A stretch of DNA of 64,000 nucleotides, taken from NCBI GenBank assembly GCA_902595285.1, contig CACJPL010000004.1, positions 62,001 to 126,000 on the forward strand, given 5' to 3'. Within the stretch, counting starts at the first letter, position 1; each line of letters begins with the position of its first letter. This DNA comes from an uncultured Pelagibacteraceae bacterium. Its GTDB lineage: Bacteria > Pseudomonadota > Alphaproteobacteria > Pelagibacterales > Pelagibacteraceae. The notes beneath the pieces were generated by a model, which was not told the DNA's origin, did not search any database, and saw nothing but the letters and a program-made list of their open reading frames with translations. Shown piece by piece: positions 56,789 to 64,000 of the stretch. The position numbers and the translations under genes were made by a program.

Positions 56789-58690
56789 ATGTCTTCGAAG
56801 TTTAATCAAATTTACGAAAATTCTATAAAAAATCCTGAAAAATTTTGGCAAGAAGCCTCTGAAGATATCTTTTGGTTTAAAAAACCAATAAAAATTTTAA
56901 ATAAATCTAACCCGCCTTTCTATAAATGGTTCGAAGATGGGGTCACAAATACCTGTTATAACGCTTTAGACATCCATATTGATCAAGGAAGAGGTCAAAA
57001 AACAGCTTTAATCTACGATAGTCCTATTTCAGGTAACAAAAGTCAGTTCACCTATGAGGAATTAAGGTCGAAGGTCTCTAAGTTTGCAGGTGCATTGAAA
57101 GCTCAAGGAACTAACAAAGGTGACCGGGTAATTATTTACATGCCAATGATCCCTGAAGCAGTAGTTGCTATGCTTGCTTGTGCAAGAATTGGTGCAATTC
57201 ATTCAGTTGTCTTTGGTGGATTTGCCTCAAATGAGCTTGCAAGCAGAATAGATGATAGTAAAGCTAAGATATTGGTTACTGCCTCATGTGGTTTTGAGCC
57301 AGGAAGAACCGTTGAGTACAAACCCCTTGTTGATGAAGCTATAAAAATAGCTAACCACAAAATTGAAAAGATAATTTTGTTTCAACGACATGGTCATGAG
57401 GTAAAATTAAATGCCCCGCAAGAAGTCGGTTGGGAAGAAGTCATTTCAAATGCTAAAGATGCTGACTGTGTTGAGATGAACTCGAATGAGTTTGCTTATA
57501 TTTTATATACGTCAGGTACTACTGGTACTCCCAAAGGTATAGTTAGAGACATTGGAGGCCACATTGTTGCTCTCAAATGGACTATGAAAAATATCTACAA
57601 TATTAATACTAATGATATTTGGTGGTCAGCAAGTGATATAGGTTGGATTGTTGGTCACTCATATATTGTATATGCTCCATTGTTCAAAGGTTGTACAACT
57701 GTTTTGTTTGAAGGTAAGCCTGTAGGAACACCAGATGCAGGAGCTTTCTGGAAAATCATTTCAGATTATAAAGTAAAATCTCTTTTTACAGCTCCAACAG
57801 CTTTTAGAGCAATCAAGAAAGAAGATCCTGAGGGTAAATTTTTCTCAAAATATGATCTAAGCAGTTTTGAAAGCTTATTCCTTGCTGGAGAGCGAGCTGA
57901 TCCAGATACTATAAAGTGGGCCGAGAATTTACTTAAAGTTCCAGTCATTGATCATTGGTGGCAAACAGAAACTAGTTGGGCAATTAGCGCAAATTGTACT
58001 GGAATTGAAATGATGAAAACGAAATATGGTTCCGCCTGTAAAGCTGTTCCTGGGTATGATGTAAAAATTATCAAACCAGATCAATCTTTAGCAGAACCAA
58101 ACGAAATGGGAGATATTGTTGTAAAACTCCCTTTACCTCCAGGTACATTCCCTACATTATGGAATGCAGATCAAAGGTATAAAGAAAACTATATGTCTAA
58201 TTACGAAGGCTACTATCAAACATATGATGCAGGTCACATCGATGATGATGGTTATATTTGGATTATGTCTAGAACTGATGATATCATTAATGTAGCAGGT
58301 CATAGATTATCTACTGGTGCAATCGAAGAAGTTTTATCAGAACATCAATCTGTTGCTGAATGTGCGGTACTTGGAATAGCAGATAAGTTAAAAGGTCAAC
58401 TACCTATTGGATTAGTAGTTTTAAAATCTGGTGTTGATAAAGATAATGAAACTATATCTAAAGAATGCGTTCAAATGGTAAGAGACAAAATTGGTCCTGT
58501 TGCTGCATTTAAAGTGGTGATTGTTATTAAAAGATTGCCAAAAACTAGATCAGGAAAGATTTTAAGAGGAACTATAAGAAAAATTGCAGATGGTGTTGAT
58601 TATAAGATTCCACCTACGATTGATGATCCGGCAATTCTAACTGAAATCAAAGAGGATTTAATTAATCACAAAATCTTAAATAATGGTTAA
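56789..58690 (+). CDS. prpE: Propionate-CoA ligase (PrpE-type acyl-CoA synthetase)
   Basis: Protein of 633 residues. YILYTSGTTGTPKGIVRD near 231-248 is the AMP-binding core; CGFEPGRTVEYKPLVDEAI near 166-184 is typical of PrpE rather than Acs; the C-terminal KTRSGKILRG near 588-597 has the catalytic lysine. It activates propionate (possibly acetate or acrylate) to the CoA ester. The following SMR gene starts 8 bases inside it. Confidence 0.9.
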   Translation: MSSKFNQIYENSIKNPEKFWQEASEDIFWFKKPIKILNKSNPPFYKWFEDGVTNTCYNALDIHIDQGRGQKTALIYDSPISGNKSQFTYEELRSKVSKFAGALKAQGTNKGDRVIIYMPMIPEAVVAMLACARIGAIHSVVFGGFASNELASRIDDSKAKILVTASCGFEPGRTVEYKPLVDEAIKIANHKIEKIILFQRHGHEVKLNAPQEVGWEEVISNAKDADCVEMNSNEFAYILYTSGTTGTPKGIVRDIGGHIVALKWTMKNIYNINTNDIWWSASDIGWIVGHSYIVYAPLFKGCTTVLFEGKPVGTPDAGAFWKIISDYKVKSLFTAPTAFRAIKKEDPEGKFFSKYDLSSFESLFLAGERADPDTIKWAENLLKVPVIDHWWQTETSWAISANCTGIEMMKTKYGSACKAVPGYDVKIIKPDQSLAEPNEMGDIVVKLPLPPGTFPTLWNADQRYKENYMSNYEGYYQTYDAGHIDDDGYIWIMSRTDDIINVAGHRLSTGAIEEVLSEHQSVAECAVLGIADKLKGQLPIGLVVLKSGVDKDNETISKECVQMVRDKIGPVAAFKVVIVIKRLPKTRSGKILRGTIRKIADGVDYKIPPTIDDPAILTEIKEDLINHKILNNG

Positions 58691-59015
58691 AACTTATATT
58701 TTTTTAATCGCTGCAATATTTTGTGAGGTTGCTGGAACAATGTTACTACCTGTTTCTCAAAACTTCACAAAACTTATACCAACAGTTGCTTTATCAGTTT
58801 TTTATCTTACTGCATTTTATCTATTAACTTTTGTAGTTAATAAACTTCCAATAGCAATTGTTTATGCAACATGGAGTGGTTTAGGAATTTTTACTATTGC
58901 AATCCTTGGATATATATTTTTTAAACAAACTTTAGCTTGGCAAGCAATATTAGGATTATTTTTAATTGTAATTGGTGTGATACTTGTAAATAGTTTTACC
59001 GGAAGGCTTAGCTAA
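58683..59015 (+). CDS. SMR family small multidrug transporter
   Basis: Protein of 110 residues with four helices; the essential membrane glutamate is E15 in IFCEVAGT, and VYATWSGLGIFTIAILGYIFFKQTL near 60-84 matches the EmrE/SugE helix 3 region. It overlaps prpE by 8 bases and the convergent dihydroorotase by 8. Confidence 0.88.
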   Translation: MVKTYIFLIAAIFCEVAGTMLLPVSQNFTKLIPTVALSVFYLTAFYLLTFVVNKLPIAIVYATWSGLGIFTIAILGYIFFKQTLAWQAILGLFLIVIGVILVNSFTGRLS

Positions 59016-60315
59016 ATTGTAAAGGTGTTCCATCAGGCTCTCCTAAAATTTTTCCATTCTGCATTTTAATTTTTCCAGCAATAATTGTGTGTGTGGGTGT
59101 TCCTTTAAATTTAAATCCATTAAACGGTGACCACTTACATTTACTTTCAATATTTTCATTTTTAATCTCAATAGTTTTGTTCATATCTACAATTGTAAAG
59201 TCAGCATCATAACTTTCTTTAATAAATCCTTTATTTTTAATTCCGAAAATCTTAACTGGATTTTCACAAACAAAGTTCATCAGTTGATTAAGAGATAATT
59301 TTCCATCATTTATGTGATTTAACATCACAGGCATTAAAGTTTGAACACCTGGCATTCCTGAGGGTGTGTTTGGATACACTTTGTCTTTATTCTCTTTTAA
59401 ATGAGGAGCATGATCTGACCCAATTGTATCATTAAAGTTATTTCTCACCCCGTACCATAATCTATCATAATGAGATTTATCTCTTAATGGTGGGTTCATT
59501 TGAGCGTATGTTCCAAGCTTGTCATAACAGTCTGGAGCATAAAGAGTTAAATGCTGGGGAGTAATTTCAAAAGTAATGTTTCCTTTATGTTGTGAAAGAA
59601 AATCAATTTCTTCTTTTGTTGTAATATGAAGTACATGAGCTTTTTTATTATGCTTTTCTGCAATTCGAACTATTCTTCTAGTAGAAGCAATTGCACATTC
59701 TGCACTTCTCCATACCGGATGGGTATGAACATCTCCCTCTTTTATTAATTTCTTATTTACTTTTAAGATTGCCTCATCCTCAGAATGAACCGCTACTACT
59801 TTTGAAGCATTTTTAAAAACCTTATCTATATCGTCTTCTTCAGCAACCAATAAATTACCGGTTGAAGATCCTGCAAAAAGTTTAATACCACAACAACCTT
59901 CTAAACCCTCTAGACTTGCTAAGTCATCCGCATTATTTGCTGTTGCTCCAAAATAAAAAGCATAGTTGCAATACATTCTATTTTTAGCGAGATCTAATTT
60001 TCTTTGAAATTCCTTCATGTTAGAAGTTGGTGGATTTGTATTAGGCATTTCAAATACACTTGTAATACCTCCTGCAATTGCTGCTCTACTTCCTGAATGA
60101 AGATCCTCAGTATCTGTTGATCCTGGTTCTCTAAAGTGTGTTTGAGTATCTATGCAACCAGGTAATACTATATGACCCTCTGCATTGATTGTCTCTTTTG
60201 CTTCTTCTGAAATTTGTCCAATCTGCTGAATTTTTCCATCTTTTATAGCAACATCAATATCTTTTAATTCACCATCGATGTAACATTGTCCGTTTTTAAT
60301 TATAAGATCTAACAT
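59008..60315 (-). CDS. pyrC: Dihydroorotase (class I amidohydrolase)
   Basis: Protein of 435 residues. Metal motif GCIDTQTHFREPG near 53-65, HVLHITTKEE near 224, and the final GSDHAPH near 303 place it in the class I dihydroorotase/allantoinase family. It closes carbamoyl-aspartate to dihydroorotate in pyrimidine synthesis. The allantoinase alternative is not excluded by sequence alone, but no purine-degrading neighbours are present. Confidence 0.87.
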   Translation of the reverse strand: MLDLIIKNGQCYIDGELKDIDVAIKDGKIQQIGQISEEAKETINAEGHIVLPGCIDTQTHFREPGSTDTEDLHSGSRAAIAGGITSVFEMPNTNPPTSNMKEFQRKLDLAKNRMYCNYAFYFGATANNADDLASLEGLEGCCGIKLFAGSSTGNLLVAEEDDIDKVFKNASKVVAVHSEDEAILKVNKKLIKEGDVHTHPVWRSAECAIASTRRIVRIAEKHNKKAHVLHITTKEEIDFLSQHKGNITFEITPQHLTLYAPDCYDKLGTYAQMNPPLRDKSHYDRLWYGVRNNFNDTIGSDHAPHLKENKDKVYPNTPSGMPGVQTLMPVMLNHINDGKLSLNQLMNFVCENPVKIFGIKNKGFIKESYDADFTIVDMNKTIEIKNENIESKCKWSPFNGFKFKGTPTHTIIAGKIKMQNGKILGEPDGTPLQFS

Positions 60316-60358
60316 TTAGAGAAAAAGTTATTATATTAAAAAGAGTTACTAATCAAAT

Positions 60359-61249
60359 ATGAATATTAAAAACGTTTACATTTTAGATGACAGAGCAATC
60401 CTTTATATTAACGGAGAAGATGCAAAGGAATTTCTGCAAAATCTTATCAGTAACGACATAAATAAAGTTAGCAATGTAAATAGTTGTTTTAGCTCATTAC
60501 TTACACCACAAGGTAAATTTTTATATGAATTTATAATCGTAAAACATAAGTCAGGATATGTTTTGGATTGTGAAAAACCTCAGGCAGAGGAGTTATTCAA
60601 ACAATTAACTTTATATAAGCTAAGATCAAAAGTTGAAATTCTCAATTTAAGTAATGAATTTGTTGTAGCAGCATTTTCTCATGAAAAATTCTTAACTTTT
60701 GATGAAGCAAAAGATCAACCTGGATGCACAATTAAATATAGAGAAGATCCAATATTTTTAGATCCAAGAAATAAGAATTTGGGCGCTAGATTAATTATTA
60801 ATTTAGAAAAACTTTATTTATCTTTAAAAAAACTAGATCTTCATGATGCTAATCTTAAAGAATATTATTCATTAAGTCATGGGCTTGGAATAGTTCCAAA
60901 AGATTTAAATAAATTGAAAGACAAATTGTTTGGTATTGAATGTAATTTTGAAGAATTAAATGGAATTGATTTCAAAAAGGGTTGTTACGTTGGTCAAGAA
61001 AATACAGCGCGAATTAAATTGAAGAACAAGCTTTCAAAAAGATTGTTTCCAATAAATGTGATCAATGGAAAACTACACGAAGGTGAAAGTATTTATAATA
61101 ATGAAATTGAAATAGGTAAGGTTTTAATTGATAGCGACTACCCTTTTGCTTTAATTAAACACTTAAATGAAAACTTTGATGAAAAAGCAAATTTTAAAAC
61201 TAAAGAAGCTTCAATAAAAATCAATAAACCTGATTGGATAAGAAAATAA
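60359..61249 (+). CDS. ygfZ: YgfZ/GcvT-like folate-binding protein
   Basis: Protein of 296 residues with FLQNLISNDINKV near 24-36, LTPQGKFLYEF near 48-58 and the signature KGCYVGQE near 208-215. The family uses tetrahydrofolate to help assemble or repair iron-sulfur enzymes such as MiaB. Length is slightly short of E. coli (326). Convergent with the small membrane gene at 61256. Confidence 0.88.
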   Translation: MNIKNVYILDDRAILYINGEDAKEFLQNLISNDINKVSNVNSCFSSLLTPQGKFLYEFIIVKHKSGYVLDCEKPQAEELFKQLTLYKLRSKVEILNLSNEFVVAAFSHEKFLTFDEAKDQPGCTIKYREDPIFLDPRNKNLGARLIINLEKLYLSLKKLDLHDANLKEYYSLSHGLGIVPKDLNKLKDKLFGIECNFEELNGIDFKKGCYVGQENTARIKLKNKLSKRLFPINVINGKLHEGESIYNNEIEIGKVLIDSDYPFALIKHLNENFDEKANFKTKEASIKINKPDWIRK

Positions 61250-61255
61250 TTTTTT

Positions 61256-61441
61256 TTATTTAAATAAATAAACAATCATTAAAATTATCAAAACTACAAT
61301 AATCCAAATACTGAGGTTTTTAAGAAATTGCTTTAATTGAGAATTTGATTGTAAAAAACTTGGTAGAACTAAAAGCAAAACCCCAAACATAAATATTACC
61401 GAAAGTAATTTATCCATCAAAAACCCCATTATAAAATTCAT
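61256..61441 (-). CDS. Small single-pass or two-helix membrane protein
   Basis: Protein of 61 residues from the ATG at 61441: MNFIMGFLMDKLLSVIFMF, then a hydrophobic segment and a second helix NLSIWIIVVLIILMIVYLFK. A longer frame from 61486 would overlap the tRNA-Leu gene and is rejected. The start is 3 bases after the tRNA 3' end, so it may be expressed from the tRNA transcript. Family unknown. Confidence 0.5.
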   Translation of the reverse strand: MNFIMGFLMDKLLSVIFMFGVLLLVLPSFLQSNSQLKQFLKNLSIWIIVVLIILMIVYLFK

Positions 61442-61443
61442 TT

Positions 61444-61529
61444 TGGTGCGGTCGGAGAGACTCGAACTCTCATGGACTAAGTCCACACGGCCCTCAACCG
61501 TGCCTGTCTACCAATTTCAGCACGACCGC
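61444..61529 (-). tRNA. tRNA-Leu (GAG anticodon)
   Basis: 86 bases including an encoded CCA. The acceptor arms GCGGTCG and CGACCGC pair fully; the anticodon stem CACGG/CCGTG frames the loop TTGAGGG with anticodon GAG; the T arm contains GTTCGAGTC; and a long variable arm (GGACT/AGTCC) fits a class II leucine tRNA. It reads CUC/CUU codons. Confidence 0.97.
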
Positions 61530-61539
61530 GATATGTCCC

Positions 61540-61568
61540 ATAATAAATGAATGACAATTATGATTCAA
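61540..61568 (-). promoter_or_regulatory. Candidate promoter of tRNA-Leu
   Basis: On the minus strand TTGAAT (61568-61563), a 17-base spacer and TATTAT (61545-61540) lie ten bases upstream of the tRNA 5' end. Geometry is near-consensus. It faces the nadA start on the other strand. Confidence 0.6.
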
Positions 61569-61584
61569 ATTGGTAAAAATCCTC

Positions 61585-62574
61585 ATGGAATTTACACAAG
61601 AAGTGCGTAAAGCAACAGATCCTATTTATCAAAAAATTTCTAAGGTTATACCTGAAATTGAATGGTCTGTGCATGCTCCATACATTCATAAAATTAATAA
61701 ATTAAAAAAAGAAAAGAATGCTGTAATTTTAGCCCACAATTATCAAACTCCAGAAATATATCATGGTGTTGCAGATTTTTCTGCGGACTCTCTTGCATTA
61801 GCAATTGAAGCCTCAAAAACTTCAGCTGATATTATTTTAATGGCTGGGGTACATTTCATGGCAGAAACTGCAAAATTAATGAGCCCTAATAAAAAAGTTA
61901 TTCTTCCTGATATGGATGCTGGTTGTTCATTATCATCATCTATTACAGGTAAAGATGTTAGATTATTAAAAGAAAAATATCCTGGGGTTCCTGTTGTGTC
62001 TTATGTTAACACTTCAGCTGAGGTTAAGGCAGAAACAGATGTTTGTTGTACATCTGCTAATGCGGTTAAAATTGTTAAATCACTGGGTGTGGAAAGAGTA
62101 ATATTTTTACCTGATGATTATTTGGCTAAATATGTTGCTTCTCAAACTGATGTTGAAATTATTTCATGGAAAGGAATTTGTATTGTTCATGATCAATTTA
62201 ATAAAAAAGAAATAGAGGATATTAGAAAAAATAATCCAGGAATTAAAATTATTGCACACCCAGAATGTCCTCCCGATGTTATTGAGGCAAGTGATTTTGC
62301 AGGATCAACATCTGGCATGATAAAATATGTAAAAGATAATCAACCGAAAAAAGTAATGATGGTTACAGAGTGCTCAATGAGTGACAATATTCAAATAGAA
62401 AATCCAAATGTAGACTTTGTTAAGCCATGTAATATGTGTCCTCATATGAAAAAAATTACACTTCCAAAAATTTTAGATTGTTTAGAGAACGAAACTGGAG
62501 AAATTATTATGGACAAAGAGACAATTGAGAAAGCCAGAATATCTGTAGAGAGAATGGCAGCAATTGGCAGATAA
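61585..62574 (+). CDS. nadA: Quinolinate synthase
   Basis: Protein of about 329 residues from ATG 61585; a TTG at 61570 would add five residues and run into the tRNA promoter. It condenses iminoaspartate and DHAP to quinolinate. NAVILAHNYQTPEIYHGVADF near 46-66 and the three [4Fe-4S] cysteines in DVCCTSANA, HPECPPDV and PCNMCPHMKK are present. It is followed by nadC after 4 bases, giving quinolinate-to-NAMN steps in one operon. Confidence 0.95.
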   Translation: MEFTQEVRKATDPIYQKISKVIPEIEWSVHAPYIHKINKLKKEKNAVILAHNYQTPEIYHGVADFSADSLALAIEASKTSADIILMAGVHFMAETAKLMSPNKKVILPDMDAGCSLSSSITGKDVRLLKEKYPGVPVVSYVNTSAEVKAETDVCCTSANAVKIVKSLGVERVIFLPDDYLAKYVASQTDVEIISWKGICIVHDQFNKKEIEDIRKNNPGIKIIAHPECPPDVIEASDFAGSTSGMIKYVKDNQPKKVMMVTECSMSDNIQIENPNVDFVKPCNMCPHMKKITLPKILDCLENETGEIIMDKETIEKARISVERMAAIGR

Positions 62575-62578
62575 TTAG

Positions 62579-63412
62579 GTGTCAAAAATAAAACTAAGTA
62601 AAGAGTTTATCAAGAGTACTGTAAAGCTAGCATTAAACGAGGATCTTTATCCTTCAGGAGATATAACTTCAAGTTTAATTAAAAATGATAAAATTGTAAC
62701 CGTTAAATTAATTGCAAATCAAAGTGCAATTGTTGGAGGATTGTTATTTGCTAAACAAACTTTTGCATTAATTGATAATAAAATAAAATTCATTATTAAG
62801 AAAAAAGATGGTTCTAAGGTTAAAAAAGGAAATTTAGTAGCTTTAATTAAAGGTAATGCAAAAAATATTCTAATCACTGAAAGGGTAGCTTTAAATTTTT
62901 TGTCTCATATTTCTGGAATAGCAACTAAAACAAATAAGTTTGTTAAATTAGCAGGAAAAAAAACTAAAATTTGTTGCACCAGAAAAACAATTCCTAATTT
63001 AAGAGTTATCCAAAAATATGCTGTTAAATTAGGAGGTGGCACAAATCATAGATTTAATTTAAGCGATGAATATTTAATTAAAGATAACCATATTGCTAGC
63101 TCAAATTTAAAAACTTTAGTCTTTAAGGCGATAAAAAATAAAAAAGGAAAAAAAATTACTGTTGAGGTTGATACAATTAAACAACTTAAATCCATATTAG
63201 GTCTAAAATTTAATACTGTTCTGCTCGATAATATGAGTGTTAAAAATCTAAAACATGGTGTTAAAATTGCTAAAAAGTTATATGAAACTGAAGCTTCGGG
63301 GAATGTTACTTTAAAAAATGTAAAAGCAATTGCATCTTCTGGAGTTAATAGAATTTCTGTTGGCAGTATTACACATAGCGCTCCTGCAATTGACTTTAAG
63401 TTAGAAATTTAA
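62579..63412 (+). CDS. nadC: Nicotinate-nucleotide pyrophosphorylase (carboxylating)
   Basis: Protein of 277 residues with a GTG start at 62579. EDLYPSGDITSSLI near 21-34, ERVALNFLSHISGIAT near 100-115, CCTRKTIPNLRVIQKYAVKLGGGTNHR (split near 129-155) and the EVDTIKQL barrel strand are QPRTase motifs. It converts quinolinate and PRPP to nicotinate mononucleotide. It overlaps the convergent MazG-like gene by 4 bases. Confidence 0.95.
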   Translation: MSKIKLSKEFIKSTVKLALNEDLYPSGDITSSLIKNDKIVTVKLIANQSAIVGGLLFAKQTFALIDNKIKFIIKKKDGSKVKKGNLVALIKGNAKNILITERVALNFLSHISGIATKTNKFVKLAGKKTKICCTRKTIPNLRVIQKYAVKLGGGTNHRFNLSDEYLIKDNHIASSNLKTLVFKAIKNKKGKKITVEVDTIKQLKSILGLKFNTVLLDNMSVKNLKHGVKIAKKLYETEASGNVTLKNVKAIASSGVNRISVGSITHSAPAIDFKLEI

Positions 63413-63780
63413 TTTACAAACTTTGATAGATCTGGCTTAAAATAGTTAGGGCCTTTCATGACTTTTCCAGACTCATTGTAAATTGGTTTTCCATTTTCAT
63501 CTAACTTGCTCATATTTGAATTTTGAACCTCATCAAAACATTTATCCAAATCAATTCCAAATGCATGTCCAGCTCCATAAGTAACATATAAAATATCTGT
63601 AAGTGCATCCGCTACTTCCAATAAATCCCTGTTATTCATTGCTTCTGTGAGCTCCTCTAATTCTTCTTTTATTAAATCTATCCTTAATTTATTTATTTTA
63701 TCAGTACTAAATGAAGGTTTTGTTTTAACTTCCTGACCAAAAGTTTTCATAAATGTACCTACTTTGCTAAAATTCGACAT
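63409..63780 (-). CDS. MazG-like nucleotide pyrophosphohydrolase
   Basis: Protein of 123 residues. RIDLIKEELEELTEAMNN near 33-50 supplies the ExxE and NRDLLEVADALTDILYVTYG near 50-69 the ExxD metal motifs of the all-alpha NTP pyrophosphohydrolase fold. It probably cleans up non-canonical NTPs or acts like a phosphoribosyl-ATP pyrophosphohydrolase domain. Convergent with nadC. Confidence 0.82.
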   Translation of the reverse strand: MSNFSKVGTFMKTFGQEVKTKPSFSTDKINKLRIDLIKEELEELTEAMNNRDLLEVADALTDILYVTYGAGHAFGIDLDKCFDEVQNSNMSKLDENGKPIYNESGKVMKGPNYFKPDLSKFVN

Positions 63781-63847
63781 AATGCTCCTGTATGTTTTTA
63801 AAAATTTATTGTATGTTAATAATTATTTGTTACTTAAAAATTAATCA

Positions 63848-64000
63848 ATGAAATTAAGAAAAGAATTTGACAGTATTGGAAGTATAAACGTTTCTAATTA
63901 CAAATATTGGGGAGCATCTACTCAAAGATCCAACAAATATTTTAATATAGGTAAAATTTTAGTAAATATTTCAATTATTAAATCAATTGCAATTATCAAA
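63848..64000 (+). CDS. fumC: Fumarate hydratase class II (partial, cut by window edge)
   Basis: The ATG at 63848 opens a frame to the end of the window (51 codons). RKEFDSIGSINVSNYKYWGASTQRSNKYFNIG matches the N terminus of class II fumarase, whose family motif is KYWGAQTQRS. It hydrates fumarate to malate. The catalytic SS loop lies beyond the window. Confidence 0.88.
   Translation, partial: MKLRKEFDSIGSINVSNYKYWGASTQRSNKYFNIGKILVNISIIKSIAIIK

Noticed and set aside
61442..61486. Upstream start for the small membrane gene
   Set aside because: The extra residues lie within the tRNA-Leu gene, so the ATG at 61441 is used instead.
1..64000. CRISPR arrays, insertion sequences, prophage or integrase genes
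   Set aside because: No regularly spaced repeats and no transposase, integrase or phage structural genes were recognised among the frames read.

Overview
The window looks like the chromosome of a SAR11-type marine alphaproteobacterium (Candidatus Pelagibacter or a close relative). The reasons are very low GC, AT-ending codons, genes packed with overlaps of 1-11 bases or gaps of a few bases, a blue-tuned proteorhodopsin, a tandem glycine riboswitch before gcvT-gcvH-gcvP, TRAP transport, and alphaproteobacterial traits such as a one-cysteine DksA and a direct-repeat LexA box. I recognise no insertion sequence, prophage, CRISPR array or rRNA. One tRNA (Leu, GAG anticodon) is visible.

Layout. 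1-4978: a TspO fragment, an SDR oxidoreductase and a membrane-lipid/photo-oxidative stress set (DUF3833 lipoprotein, Cfa-like methyltransferase, DUF1365, FAD oxidoreductase). 4985-9492: glycine cleavage P, H and T proteins behind the riboswitch. 9532-13300: EamA permease and 5-oxoprolinase subunits PxpC, PxpB and PxpA, then a TPR protein. 13399-21324: TerC-like protein, PanB, glyoxalase, GMP synthase (frameshifted here), TPR protein, an IMP dehydrogenase without CBS domains, RlmE, a glycosyltransferase, PssA and Psd. 21401-29620: isocitrate dehydrogenase, AlaS, RecA, TolC-like protein, glycerate kinase, GFA and VOC proteins. 29850-31547: SOS-controlled umuDC. 31558-36390: a complete urease operon (ureDABCEFG). 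36477-45353: an accessory catabolic block (BKACE, flavin hydroxylase, extradiol-type dioxygenase, FAH hydrolase, TRAP transporter, sulfatase). 45373-51873: a secreted glycoside hydrolase-like protein, an extremely methionine-rich secreted protein with its neighbour, and two glycosyltransferases. 51952-56579: DksA, two unlisted micro-membrane proteins, GST, ferredoxin reductase, ferredoxin, desaturase and proteorhodopsin. 56789-64000: PrpE, SMR transporter, dihydroorotase, YgfZ, tRNA-Leu, NadA, NadC, a MazG-like protein and the start of fumC.

How they work together. The core genes support glycine/one-carbon use, purine, pyrimidine, NAD and phospholipid synthesis. Urease and 5-oxoprolinase add nitrogen sources. 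The 36-45 kb block reads as uptake and ring-opening of a (hydroxy)aromatic acid, possibly a sulfated one. The ferredoxin reductase, ferredoxin and desaturase form an electron chain beside proteorhodopsin.

The points most worth a second look are the methionine-rich protein at 46386-48827, the ring-cleavage/TRAP/sulfatase block, two apparent homopolymer frameshifts (guaA, and the gene at 48833-49378), the CBS-less GuaB, the LexA boxes at umuD and recA, a perfect palindrome upstream of proteorhodopsin, and the overlapping micro-ORF pair at 52467-52675.
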